A DNA stretch of 64,000 nt from positions 1-64,000 of the forward strand of contig NZ_LIRL01000152.1 of assembly GCF_001419795.1 (NCBI RefSeq), in the 5' to 3' direction. A program made the position numbers and the translations under genes. The stretch comes from Streptomyces niveiscabiei. GTDB taxonomy: Bacteria; Actinomycetota; Actinomycetes; Streptomycetales; Streptomycetaceae. Shown piece after piece: positions 18,086 to 27,161 of the stretch (position 1 is its first letter; every line of letters starts with the position of its first letter). The notes beneath the pieces were generated by a model. It saw only the letters and a list, made by a program, of their open reading frames with translations. It made no database searches and had not been told where the DNA came from.

Positions 18086-19831
18086 ATGACGGACGTTGTT
18101 CTACTGACTCCACGCGAGATAGCCACCGGAACAGCCAGCCTGAACAACCAGAACGTGATGATTACCGACGAGGAGTACGTCACGCTCGACCCGGCCCTGC
18201 GGATCTTCTACGAGAAGGTGCGGGAGAACCTGGGGCTCGCTTGCATCACCGGGTATCTCCGCAATGCCGGTTACTCCGTCAAGTCGCTGAACCTGCACGG
18301 TCGCACCCCCAGCGATGAGGCCATCATCGACCTGATTCGCCGGGAACGTCCCCGCTTCATCGGCATCAGCATCATGTACGACCTGCACATCATCGATGCG
18401 ATCCGGCTGATCAGGTGCGCGCGGATCGCCCACCCCGAGGCGCTCGTCGCCATCGGCGGAGCCTTCTGCACATACAACGCCAAGCTGATCGCCGAGCAGG
18501 TACCCGAGGCCGACTGTGTCGCCTTCGGGGAGGGGGAACTGACCCTGGTCGGCATCATGGACCGGCTGTCGGCCGGGGTCGACTGGCGGCAGACGCCAGG
18601 CCTCTACTACCGCGACGGCGACCGCATACGCACCAGTGGCATGCCGGTGCTGCCCGATCTCTCCCAAATGGTCTGGCCGGCGCGCGACCTGCTGGAGGCG
18701 CACCGGGCCGCAGGGATCCCGACGCCGGTGGCTTCTACGTTCACCAGCCGAGGCTGCCACGCCAAGTGCACCTTCTGCTACGCGCCCCGCCAGCCCGGAG
18801 TGGTGGACGGCTTCTGGCGCATGCGCCCGCCCGGCGACGTCGTCGACGAAATCGAGTACCTACAGCGTGAGTTCGGCACCCGATTCATCTGGTTCAACGA
18901 CGACAACTTCGGCGGAGCGTTCAGCAATGGATTTGCGCATGCCGTCGAATTTGCCGAGACGGTGCTCCAGCGAGGCCTGAAGTTCCAGTTCCATTGCGAA
19001 TTTCGAGTCGACTCGGGGCTCATCGACCACGAAGCTCTGGACCTGCTGCACCGCGCCGGTCTGGCGTCGGCGCTTCTGGGTATCGAATCGGGCTCGCCCG
19101 GAATGCTGCGGCGCTTCAAGAAGGGCACCACGGTCTCGTACAACCTCGATGCCGCCCGGATGTTCAAGCGCAAGGGACTGGGCCTCGACCCCGGCTGGAT
19201 CATGATCGAGCCGAAGACGAGCCTCGACGAACTCTGGGAGAACTTGGGGTTCATCGTCGCCGCCGGCATCCACAAGACGGACAACCCGTTCTTCCTCATC
19301 AACCGAGCCATCGCGCTTCGCGGCACGGAGATGTACGACAAGATCGAGGAGCCGCTGATCCCGGCGGACATCGAAGGCCTGGAAGGCGCGGCCTTCGAAA
19401 TTCTGCGTACCGCACGGCGTGACTACCAGGTGCCGGACCCACGGGTCGAGGCGCTGTGGGCTGCCTGGAGCCTGATCGGTGAGGAGATCAGTGACCGGAA
19501 GGAAAACGTTCTTCCGTTCGTCGCGCAGAAGATCGCCCTCGCCGCCCGTCTCCTGCGCGGTACCACCCAAGAGAGCCCCCGAGGTCTGCTCAGCCGGCTG
19601 CGTGCCTGGCGTAACGGCCTGCCTGAGCTGTTCCTCACCTTCATCAACTACGGCCTGGTCCTCGCCGACGGCAACCCGCCGAACTTCGAGCAGCGATTGG
19701 TGACCGATCTGAGGAAGCTCCTGTCGGACTACGACACCCAACATCTCGGCTCCTCCTTCGAGGACTTCACCACCCATGTGCAAGAGGTCTGCCGGACTGC
19801 TGATCTCGTCCCGGGAAGGGCGGGCCGATGA
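18086..19831 (+). CDS. B12-binding-type radical SAM enzyme
   Basis: A 581-residue enzyme. The N-terminal ~150 residues form a Rossmann-like cobalamin-binding-type domain (FIGISIMYDLHIIDAIRLIR, then AIGGAFCTYN and VAFGEGELTL). The radical SAM domain then carries the cluster motif RGCHAKCTFCYAP (CxxxCxxC) near residue 225 and downstream SAM-binding GIESGSPGMLRRFKKGT. Such B12-radical SAM enzymes methylate unactivated carbons or rearrange rings. The strict cobalamin His motif is not obvious, so B12 may be absent. The stop overlaps the Gfo/Idh start by 4 bp (ATGA), suggesting consecutive steps on one substrate. Confidence 0.88.
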   Translation: MTDVVLLTPREIATGTASLNNQNVMITDEEYVTLDPALRIFYEKVRENLGLACITGYLRNAGYSVKSLNLHGRTPSDEAIIDLIRRERPRFIGISIMYDLHIIDAIRLIRCARIAHPEALVAIGGAFCTYNAKLIAEQVPEADCVAFGEGELTLVGIMDRLSAGVDWRQTPGLYYRDGDRIRTSGMPVLPDLSQMVWPARDLLEAHRAAGIPTPVASTFTSRGCHAKCTFCYAPRQPGVVDGFWRMRPPGDVVDEIEYLQREFGTRFIWFNDDNFGGAFSNGFAHAVEFAETVLQRGLKFQFHCEFRVDSGLIDHEALDLLHRAGLASALLGIESGSPGMLRRFKKGTTVSYNLDAARMFKRKGLGLDPGWIMIEPKTSLDELWENLGFIVAAGIHKTDNPFFLINRAIALRGTEMYDKIEEPLIPADIEGLEGAAFEILRTARRDYQVPDPRVEALWAAWSLIGEEISDRKENVLPFVAQKIALAARLLRGTTQESPRGLLSRLRAWRNGLPELFLTFINYGLVLADGNPPNFEQRLVTDLRKLLSDYDTQHLGSSFEDFTTHVQEVCRTADLVPGRAGR

Positions 19832-20775
19832 GTCTGAGGTACGGAGTGGTCGGATGTGGCCGGGTCTTCCAGCGCTACCACCTGCCGGTCGTCACGGCGG
19901 ATGAGGACGTCACTCTGGTGGCGGCCTTCGACCCGGACGTGGACAGTGCCCGCACCGTTCTCGGGGCGGCGGCGGAGGGCGTTCTCGTCACCGCGGACCT
20001 GGAGGAGTTCCTCACGGTCGGCCGGCCCGACCTGGTGGCGGTGTGCAGCCCCAACGACGCCCACGTGGCGCCCGCGCTGGCGGCGCTGGAGGCCGGGGCC
20101 CAGGTGCTGTGTGAGAAGCCGCTGGCGGCTGACGTGACCGACGCGCGTCGGCTCGCACGGGCGGACTCGCACGGGCGACTAGCCGTCAACCTGCCCTACC
20201 GCTTCCACGAGTTGGTGCCATCATTCGTCAAGGCTCTCCCAGAGGGGCCTTATGAGATCACCCTCACCTTCACCACCGCGGGGCAGCGGCTGTGGCGGCC
20301 CGTGACGAACTGGTACACAGATGCCGCGCGGGCGGGCGGTGGGGCACTTCTGGACCTTGGGTCACATGCCCTCGACCTGCTGACCGCCGTCTTCGGCAAG
20401 CCACGGCCCGTCGCCTGCCAGGTGGACCGGCTCGGGGCCGAGGAGCGGGTGGTCGCCAAGCTGGAGTTCGCCGGCACGCCCGCCACGGTACGGATCGACC
20501 GGGCGAGCCGAGCCCTGGCCCTGCGGTTGGAAGCAGTCGGCGCCGACGGCGAGTCGGTCGTCCTCGACGTGAAGCGGGGGGAGGTCCGCACCTCTTCGGG
20601 CGTGATCGTGGCTGAGAGCCGACAGCCCGAGCTGGCAGCCATCCGGGGATTCCTCGACCATGCGGCAGGCCGGACGGACGGCCGTGTCGTCACGGCGGCC
20701 GAGGCGCTGGACCTGCAGGAAACCATCGCGTCGCTATACGGTCACGCGGAGTGCGTTCAGGAACTGGCGTTCTGA
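19828..20775 (+). CDS. Gfo/Idh/MocA-family NAD(P)-dependent oxidoreductase
   Basis: A 315-residue dehydrogenase. Rossmann motif YGVVGCGRVFQRYHLPVV is at the N-terminus, then AVCSPNDAHVAPALAALEAG and the catalytic-lysine motif VLCEKPLAADVTDARRLA near residue 100, followed by the C-terminal sheet domain (GGGALLDLGSHALDLLTAVF). These enzymes oxidise or reduce sugars, inositols and related alcohols. Coupled translation with the radical SAM gene and a nearby GT2/PIG-L pair favour a sugar or cyclitol substrate, but that is inference. Confidence 0.88.
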   Translation: MSLRYGVVGCGRVFQRYHLPVVTADEDVTLVAAFDPDVDSARTVLGAAAEGVLVTADLEEFLTVGRPDLVAVCSPNDAHVAPALAALEAGAQVLCEKPLAADVTDARRLARADSHGRLAVNLPYRFHELVPSFVKALPEGPYEITLTFTTAGQRLWRPVTNWYTDAARAGGGALLDLGSHALDLLTAVFGKPRPVACQVDRLGAEERVVAKLEFAGTPATVRIDRASRALALRLEAVGADGESVVLDVKRGEVRTSSGVIVAESRQPELAAIRGFLDHAAGRTDGRVVTAAEALDLQETIASLYGHAECVQELAF

Positions 20776-20975
20776 GAGCTCGTAGCGTTGGCCGTACGGC
20801 GGTCATGCGCTGGAGCGGCTCGTCGCGTCGACGGCCGGGCCGACTACCGGCCCCAGCTTCCTGGCTGGTGTGCGTCGGGGCCAACACCTCTACGCCACGC
20901 GCCCTTTCGCAGCGGCGGGGGGAGCCCGGAGCGATATCTGGAGAGACCGCACACCCTGGAAGGACGCATCACCCC

Positions 20976-22400
20976 ATGACCACGTACTCTCGAGCGGCGG
21001 CGGCGACGCACGGCTCGACCAGAACAGCTGATCCGGGCATTCTGCCGGCCTCCTCGCGGCAGGACTGGTGCTGGCACTGGATGCGCAGCCACACGGAGGA
21101 CTCCACGCCGCTGGAGATTCCGCACGTCTTGCTGTTGCGCGGGCCTCTCGACGTCGGGGCTCTCAGGGATGCGCTCGCCGAGATCGAGATGCGACATGAG
21201 GCCCTGCGGATGCGCCTGGCCGGTCATGCGGGGGCCGCTGCCGACGCCACCTGGCCGGGACAGCGGCTGTTGCCGGCGCCGAGCGACCTGAATGTGCTGT
21301 CGGCCGGCTCCGAAGATGGGCAGCCCGAGGTGCTGCACACGGTGGCCCAGCGGCTGGACCTGACGGACCGTATGATCCGTCACACGCTGGTGTCAGCGGC
21401 CCACGGGGAACATCACCTGGTGACGCAGTTCCACCACCTGGCCGTCGACGCCATGAGCCACGATCTCTTCCAGCAGCAGCTCGCCGCCGCCTACGCCGCA
21501 CGGATCGGCGCGGGCGGTGGACCTTCCGCCGACAAACTCGTGCCGTTCAGTTACGTGGACATGATCCAGCGGGAGCAGTCCGCTCAGGTTCGCGCTGATC
21601 ACCGGAGTCGAGCGGCCGACCTGGCCCGTGCTGTGCAGGCGCACGGCGCGGAGCGGCCTCTGCCCGGCCGCGGCGGGGCCGAGATGTCCCTCGTTTCACG
21701 GTTCGCCGGTATCCCGCTGACGCTGTCCTCCGCGGACACCGAGAACCTGAACCAGTGGTGTCGTGAGCAACGCACCACCCCGCACAACGCCCTGCTGGCT
21801 CTGCTCGCCCGAGGCGTGGCCGACGTGTACGAGCGGGACCGGCTCGTCGCCTCGCTGTACATGCACGGCCGTACGACGCCTGCGTCGCGCCAGGCCATCG
21901 GCCTCATGTGCAATGTGCTGCCCGTACCGCTGGATCTCGGCTCCCGGGATCCCTCTGGTCTGGCCCGGCAGGTGGGTGAGCGGATACTGGAGACCTGGGG
22001 CGCGATCGACGTTCCGCTGAGTGTTGTGGCGGATGAGGCGGCGGTACGGACCGGCTCCGAGGCGTTCTACCGTGCGGGCCTGTCGCATCTGGAATTCCGG
22101 ACGATCGGTGACGCGGGCCAAAGGAGGAGGAATACCGATGCACCGCTGCAGTTCGGTCCCGGACTCTCGGCACGGTATGTGACTCACGAGGCACCGGACC
22201 GGGGGATGCGATTCGCCACCAGGCGCCAGGCACTGCAGAGCGCACAGAGCCTTTACGCCACCGTGGACTTGGCGGGAAGCGCGATCACCGGTTCCCTCTG
22301 GTTCGACGAGCAATATCATGATGCGGAGCGGCTTGTTCACGTGGTGGACGCCTTCCACGCAGGCATTCGCGCTATCGGGACGGCACGACTCGGTGAGTGA
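20976..22400 (+). CDS. Stand-alone condensation-domain protein (HHxxxDA variant)
   Basis: A 474-residue free-standing NRPS condensation-superfamily protein. The core active-site motif is LVTQFHHLAVDAMSHDLFQQ near residue 155, and the floor-loop/latch region lies around FRTIGDAGQRRRNTDAPLQF and SLYATVDLAGSAITGSLWFD. The final G of the usual HHxxxDG is Ala, seen in some non-canonical condensation enzymes and not by itself inactivating. There is no adenylation or carrier domain. ATG 20976 follows GGAAGG; 48 bp after the stop a discrete carrier protein begins. Likely reaction: amide or ester formation between a carrier-bound acyl group and a free or carrier-bound nucleophile. Confidence 0.85.
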   Translation: MTTYSRAAAATHGSTRTADPGILPASSRQDWCWHWMRSHTEDSTPLEIPHVLLLRGPLDVGALRDALAEIEMRHEALRMRLAGHAGAAADATWPGQRLLPAPSDLNVLSAGSEDGQPEVLHTVAQRLDLTDRMIRHTLVSAAHGEHHLVTQFHHLAVDAMSHDLFQQQLAAAYAARIGAGGGPSADKLVPFSYVDMIQREQSAQVRADHRSRAADLARAVQAHGAERPLPGRGGAEMSLVSRFAGIPLTLSSADTENLNQWCREQRTTPHNALLALLARGVADVYERDRLVASLYMHGRTTPASRQAIGLMCNVLPVPLDLGSRDPSGLARQVGERILETWGAIDVPLSVVADEAAVRTGSEAFYRAGLSHLEFRTIGDAGQRRRNTDAPLQFGPGLSARYVTHEAPDRGMRFATRRQALQSAQSLYATVDLAGSAITGSLWFDEQYHDAERLVHVVDAFHAGIRAIGTARLGE

Positions 22401-22448
22401 GCTGCATGCACCTGTAATGCTCGACTCATCCACTTTGGAGAAAGCGTC

Positions 22449-22733
22449 ATGACCCTGGCTTGGGAACCGCAGTTCGAATCCATGATGCGTCAATCGCTTC
22501 GCTTCCTGCCTCTCGAACAAGAACTGCGTCCAGACCTCAACCTGGCAACCGCCGGCTTGGACTCTCTCGCGACCATTGAGCTGCTGGAGTCGATTGAAGA
22601 GATATACGAGATCGAAATCCCCGATGCCTTGATCAAAGCAGAGACTTTCGCCACCCCGACCGCACTGTGGTCAACCATTGCCGACCTGTGCGAACAGCAC
22701 GGGACTTCTCAACCACAGAGCCTGGATATCTGA
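22449..22733 (+). CDS. Discrete acyl/peptidyl carrier protein
   Basis: A 94-residue four-helix carrier. The phosphopantetheine-accepting serine is in TAGLDSLATIELLESIEEIY (DSL motif) near residue 40, with an acidic helix II and IEIPDALIKAETFATPTAL helix III. ATG 22449 is preceded by GGAGAAA. It follows one condensation-domain gene and faces another, so these are natural partners. The PPTase at 12858 would activate it. Confidence 0.9.
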   Translation: MTLAWEPQFESMMRQSLRFLPLEQELRPDLNLATAGLDSLATIELLESIEEIYEIEIPDALIKAETFATPTALWSTIADLCEQHGTSQPQSLDI

Positions 22734-22764
22734 ATCGGACGGGTCCCGTCGCGCCCCCTGTATA

Positions 22765-22800
22765 ACGGGCTGGTGGTCGCAGCTGCGACCACCAGCCCGT
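22765..22800. terminator. Bidirectional palindromic terminator
   Basis: A perfect 36-bp palindrome (16-bp arms around AGCT) lies between the convergent carrier-protein and condensation-domain genes. A very stable GC-rich hairpin exactly in a convergent gap is best read as a two-way terminator. Confidence 0.85.
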
Positions 22801-22823
22801 GCAGGTTCGGAAAGTCTCCGAGA

Positions 22824-24317
22824 TCAGCCGATGACGCTACAGGCGCGAGTGTCGACATCCTCCACAATTTTTCGCAAAATCAATTCATATCGTTCCGCAA
22901 GTGCGGAAATGGTCTCACCCTTGTACAGGTCGGCGCTGTATTCGATATCACACCGCACGCCAGCCTGCTCCTGCGTGACCTTCAGTATCAGATCCGTAAG
23001 AATGGTTGGTCGGCTCGGGAGCCATTCCTTCGCTTCCACGTTCAGGCCTTGCAGTCCAAGTGGGAAACTCGGCTGATTCAGGCAGATGAAGTTTATGCGA
23101 TGCGTGACGCCGGGCAGGCTTTCGGCATCTTCGGACTTCATGACATTGATGATCTGGGCCAGCGGGACATCTTGATGCGCAACTGCTTCCGCAAGAATGT
23201 TTGCAGTACGCTTCAGGAGATCTCTCAACGTCGCTTCTCCGGAAATTTGTGCGCGAAGAAGATGTGTATTGGTAAAGAAGCCGATACTGCCCGAAGTTGG
23301 AATGCGATTACGGTTGGCCATAGAGCTGCCAACAGCTATGTCTTCAGAACCAGTTTCATGGTGAATCAATAGCTGTAGTGCAAGGAGTGCCACTGCGGCG
23401 AATGTCACGCCCTCGCGCTGCACTACGTCAGACAGCGCATCGTTGAGTTTCCTGGGCAGATGGAACGTATGGCGTTGCGCTGCATGCAGCCCGGTTGAAG
23501 GCCTAGGGTGATCGTAGGGAAAAGTCACGCCATCCGGACAGCCGGCCAGTTGGCCGCGCCAGTAGTCGAGCATGGCTTCGGCGCCAGACTGTTCCAGCCA
23601 CTCTCTTTGCCATTCAGCAAAGTCAGCGAACTGAAGCCGGACCGGTTGCAGCTCATTTGGGGACCCAGCGGAAAGGTGCTCGTAGTAAGACGCTATCTCG
23701 CGGCATAGAATCCCGCTTGACCAGCCATCAAATACAAGGTGATGAACAACGATCACCAAGATGTGCTCTTCGTTGCCGGCTCCAAAAAGAGTGAACCGGG
23801 CCAACACATCCTCGGAGAAGGAGAAAGGAGCCTCTGCCTCAGCCGTAACGGCATGCTCCACGGCATCCTCCCTCACACCTGCGGGAAGATGCGAGAGATC
23901 GACGATCCGCAGGGGTTCGGCTTGCGGTGGAACGATCCTCTGGATTACCCCGTGCGGCGCCTCTACCAGCATGGTACGCAGTGCATCATGCCGCTTTGTC
24001 ACTGCGACAATGCTCTTGCACAGGGATGCGACGTCCAGCCTGCCGCTTATCCGGTAGGCATCAACAACGTTAAAGAAGGGATTTATCTCAGGGGCGCCAG
24101 CAATCTGATGGAAATGCCGCTCCTGTGCACGAGATGCTGGAGCTTCTTCTCGTGGACCCTTGGCTGGAATCGGCGGTTCTCGGCGGGATTGACGCGCGGA
24201 ACGGATTGCGCTCCAGAATCCTGACTCGTCTGCAGCTTGCGCCACCCCGGTCGAGTCATCGCCTCGTTGATGGCCTGTTTCCACGATCCAGACTCCTACT
24301 GGTTGGCTGCGACGCAT
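22824..24317 (-). CDS. Stand-alone condensation-domain protein (canonical HHxxxDG)
   Basis: A 497-residue free condensation domain. It shows the C1-like ASRAQERHFHQIAG near residue 60, the active site ILVIVVHHLVFDGWSSGILC near 190, VRLQFADFAEWQREWLE, GSSMANRNRIPTSGSIGFFT and AVAHQDVPLAQIINVM, all classical for LCL-type or starter C domains. The first ~55 residues are unlike the family and the true start may be internal. Codon usage is visibly less GC-rich than its neighbours, hinting at a different origin. It faces the carrier gene across the palindromic terminator and is divergent from the second BtrH-type gene. Confidence 0.85.
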   Translation of the reverse strand: MRRSQPVGVWIVETGHQRGDDSTGVAQAADESGFWSAIRSARQSRREPPIPAKGPREEAPASRAQERHFHQIAGAPEINPFFNVVDAYRISGRLDVASLCKSIVAVTKRHDALRTMLVEAPHGVIQRIVPPQAEPLRIVDLSHLPAGVREDAVEHAVTAEAEAPFSFSEDVLARFTLFGAGNEEHILVIVVHHLVFDGWSSGILCREIASYYEHLSAGSPNELQPVRLQFADFAEWQREWLEQSGAEAMLDYWRGQLAGCPDGVTFPYDHPRPSTGLHAAQRHTFHLPRKLNDALSDVVQREGVTFAAVALLALQLLIHHETGSEDIAVGSSMANRNRIPTSGSIGFFTNTHLLRAQISGEATLRDLLKRTANILAEAVAHQDVPLAQIINVMKSEDAESLPGVTHRINFICLNQPSFPLGLQGLNVEAKEWLPSRPTILTDLILKVTQEQAGVRCDIEYSADLYKGETISALAERYELILRKIVEDVDTRACSVIG

Positions 24318-24632
24318 GCTGGTTTTGGAGCGTGCGGATCAACAGCCACCGGAGCCTGAAACGGCCCACGGCCGCCATTTATCCGTCTCGCGAGATGGCA
24401 GCCACACGATCGGGAGGCAGCCCCCATGCATGCGACAAGATCACGGGCACCCTAGCACCCTCTGTCAACGTCAACTTGGCGGCAGGCCGGCTCTGTAGAC
24501 TGAGTAGGCACCAAATAACCAGTAGCTGCAGAGGGACTTGGCGCGCGCTATGCCGCGCTGGCAACGGGCGACACATTAAGGGAAGCTCCCTGCAACCACA
24601 CGCCTGAGGCGTGCTGAAAGGAACGAGCCGAA
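24318..24632. promoter_or_regulatory. Divergent intergenic region
   Basis: These 315 bp between the leftward condensation-domain gene and the rightward BtrH-type gene show no convincing frame. It must hold both promoters; no operator could be identified by eye. Confidence 0.45.
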
Positions 24633-25718
24633 GTGGCATTGCGTCAAGAAGAACCTTCTGTCGGCTTCACGTCGCTCGACTGCATCACCTCTACGTACGG
24701 CACCGTCCTGCGCAGTCTCGGCTATGACCCGGCTGCACTCGGAGAGTGCTGGGGATATCACCACGCACCAATGGTGGAGGCTGAATGGCCGATTGAACAC
24801 CTTGAACTCAGACGGCGACCGATTGCGGATACGTTGCGATCTTGGTACGGCCTGGATATAGAGGTAGAGCGCCACCCCACTGTTCAACAGGCATGGCAGA
24901 CCGCTCGTGGAATCCTGGACGCAGGGAGACTGGTCATCGTTCTAGTCGATGCGTTTCACTTGCCGTACAGCGGCCAATACCTTCGCGTCCACCATCCTCA
25001 CCGCATTGTGATAACCGGCTACTCCGGCGCAGTTGTCGACGTCTTCGACGGCTATCAGGGGTCGCTCTTCGAAGGGCAGATAGACCTTTCCGATCTTCTC
25101 GCTGCCATGTCGGCAGAACAGCTCGCCGAGCAGCGCAGAGGCGACCCTGACTGGCGCAACTGGACCATTACCTTGCGCCCTGGGAAGGGCGCCCACGCAA
25201 AGTGGACGAAGGCGGTATTCAATTCCGCATTGAAGAGAAATCTTGATTTGTTTCTGAGCGGTGCGGAAGAGGGCGCACCGGCAGGCTGCACACGACTGCG
25301 TGATTGCATCGAAGAACTACGGTCCGCCCCTTCCTCATTTGCCGAACTCAGCCCCGTGGGAATGCTTGAGGTCACAGGCTGGTTCGGCGAGTTGGGGAGT
25401 CAGAGGTCACTGAACGCTCGGTTCTTGCGTGCGGCCGGCGAAGCGCTGTCGCTGCCGCGGCTGGGGGACTGCGCGGAGCAAGCGGAGGAACTCTCCAAGC
25501 GTTGGACGATGAAGAAGGTTTACGTATACATGCGCCTGCATCGCAGAGGTGCACAGGCGGTCAGTCACATCGCTGACCGGCTTGAGGAGACCGCAGAACT
25601 GGAGGTTCTCTGGTCTGAGGATGTGCGGCACGTTCTGCATGCCACCCACCTCAACAAGGCGGAACCGTCTGACCGGTGCTCACCTGGTCCTGTTACCGTA
25701 GCGCGCCGGATGAGATGA
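24633..25718 (+). CDS. BtrH N-terminal-domain acyltransferase-like protein (copy 2)
   Basis: A 361-residue paralogue of the protein at 16231-17250. Shared motifs in order are VGFTSLDCITSTYGTVLRSLGY with the candidate nucleophilic Cys, WYGLDIE, VIVLVDAFHLPYSGQYLRVH with conserved His residues, GYQGSLFEGQ, RRGDPDWRNW and MLEVTGWFGELGSQRSLNAR. By family it should move an acyl group from a carrier protein to an amine. The start is GTG 24633 after AAAGGAA. Like the adjacent condensation gene it is less GC-rich than the window average. Two copies in one block suggest two acylation events or carrier/acceptor pairs. Confidence 0.82.
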   Translation: MALRQEEPSVGFTSLDCITSTYGTVLRSLGYDPAALGECWGYHHAPMVEAEWPIEHLELRRRPIADTLRSWYGLDIEVERHPTVQQAWQTARGILDAGRLVIVLVDAFHLPYSGQYLRVHHPHRIVITGYSGAVVDVFDGYQGSLFEGQIDLSDLLAAMSAEQLAEQRRGDPDWRNWTITLRPGKGAHAKWTKAVFNSALKRNLDLFLSGAEEGAPAGCTRLRDCIEELRSAPSSFAELSPVGMLEVTGWFGELGSQRSLNARFLRAAGEALSLPRLGDCAEQAEELSKRWTMKKVYVYMRLHRRGAQAVSHIADRLEETAELEVLWSEDVRHVLHATHLNKAEPSDRCSPGPVTVARRMR

Positions 25719-25763
25719 GATGTTCTCCCCCTTGTCGGAGAGGGTGGACGTGTGGGAGATGGT

Positions 25764-27035
25764 ATGACAGTGCAAATACCCTTGGGCCTCCTTAGGCAGC
25801 GCAACCTCCGATTGCTCTTCGCCGCCGAGGCCGGATCGGTTCTGGGCAGCAGCATGATGCCCATCGCCCTGTCGTTCGCGGTGCTGGACAGCGGTGGCGG
25901 CTCGAGTGGCGTGGGACTGGTGCTCGGCGCGCAGACCGCGCCACTCATCGTGTTCCTCCTGGCCGGCGGCGTGTTGGCTGACCGGTGGGGACGCCGGATC
26001 ACCATGATCGGTAGCGACCTGATTCGCGCGGTGATCGAGATCGTCGTCGTCGCGCTCCTCCTTACGACCGGCCTGCCGGTCATCGGATTCGTGGCCTTCG
26101 CCGTGGCGCTCGCCGTGGCCTCGGCCTTCTTCCGGCCCGCCTCCTACGGGATCATCCCGGAACTGGTTTCCGGCAAGCTTCTCCAAGAGGCCAACGCGCT
26201 GCGCTCCACGATCAACTCGGTGGGTTCGCTGGTCGGTCCCGCGGTCGGTGGTGTGCTGGTCGGGTTCGCCGGTTCCACGTGGGCGATCACCATCGACGCA
26301 CTCACCTTTCTGCTGAGCGCATGGCTGCTGTCCAGGCTGCGCGTCCCGCCGCCGGTCAGTGCCGCTGACAGGGGGAAGGAGTCCTTCTGGCGACAACTGC
26401 GGCAGGGCTGGCATGAGTTCAGTTCCCGCACCTGGCTGTGGTCGCTGCTGGTGTACACCTCCTTGGCGTGCACCGTTGTCCTGGGGCCCGTAATGGTGCT
26501 CGGCATTACGCTCGTCGGCGGCCGTGAGCACGGAGCATCCCAGTGGGGCATCGTCATGGCGGCCGAAGGCGCCGGAGCGATCCTAGGAGGGCTCGCGGGC
26601 ATACGCCTGGAGTTCCGTCGTCCGCTGTTGGTGTCCGTCTTCTGCACCTTCGGGCTCGGTGCGTTCGCAGCCGTGCTTGCCCTGAGGGCGCCGGTGTACG
26701 TGTTGGTCGTGGGGTCCTTGCTGTTCGGAGCCGGGTTCACCTTGCTGCACATTCTGTGGACCAGCAGCTTGCAGGCGGACGTTCCCGCCGATGTACGTTC
26801 GCGGGTCAGCGCATACGACGGCGTGGCCACCGTGTTGTCCATCACGGTGGGGTACTGGTGGGCGGCACCGGTGGGCGCGTGGGTCGGAGCCGAGGCGCTT
26901 CTGTGGTTCGGCGTGGGGTGGACCGTACTCAGCGCCGTCGCGATGCTCGCCATCCCGGACATCCGTCGGCCGTGGCCACGCTCGGAGTCCACCGCGTCAG
27001 CTGAGCACAGTGGGCAGACAGCGAGCGTCCAGTAG
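25764..27035 (+). CDS. MFS exporter (EntS-like)
   Basis: A 423-residue, about 12-helix transporter. It has the loop 2-3 signature GGVLADRWGRRITMIGSDLIRA and the repeated late-half helix pattern of the EntS/drug-export MFS subgroup (SLLFGAGFTLLHILWTSSLQ). ATG 25764 is chosen for the GGGAGA just upstream; GTG 25752 is an alternative. It is the last gene before the right arm of the inverted repeat and is the obvious candidate exporter for the product. Confidence 0.88.
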   Translation: MTVQIPLGLLRQRNLRLLFAAEAGSVLGSSMMPIALSFAVLDSGGGSSGVGLVLGAQTAPLIVFLLAGGVLADRWGRRITMIGSDLIRAVIEIVVVALLLTTGLPVIGFVAFAVALAVASAFFRPASYGIIPELVSGKLLQEANALRSTINSVGSLVGPAVGGVLVGFAGSTWAITIDALTFLLSAWLLSRLRVPPPVSAADRGKESFWRQLRQGWHEFSSRTWLWSLLVYTSLACTVVLGPVMVLGITLVGGREHGASQWGIVMAAEGAGAILGGLAGIRLEFRRPLLVSVFCTFGLGAFAAVLALRAPVYVLVVGSLLFGAGFTLLHILWTSSLQADVPADVRSRVSAYDGVATVLSITVGYWWAAPVGAWVGAEALLWFGVGWTVLSAVAMLAIPDIRRPWPRSESTASAEHSGQTASVQ

Positions 27036-27059
27036 GGCATGACCGATTGAGCAGTGCCG

Positions 27060-27161
27060 CTCAACTCCGCGGCAGATGACAACACGTCAGCAGAACGAGG
27101 CCCCGGGGACACGAAGACACCCCAGTCGCTTTCGCCTCTCCTTTCCGACGCGTTACACCAG
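27060..27161 (-). repeat. 102-bp inverted repeat, right arm
   Basis: The reverse complement of this stretch aligns without gaps to 8540-8641 at about 85% identity by eye. It lies 25 bp after the MFS stop. Together the arms bracket 18.4 kb holding the whole first biosynthetic block. Confidence 0.85.
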
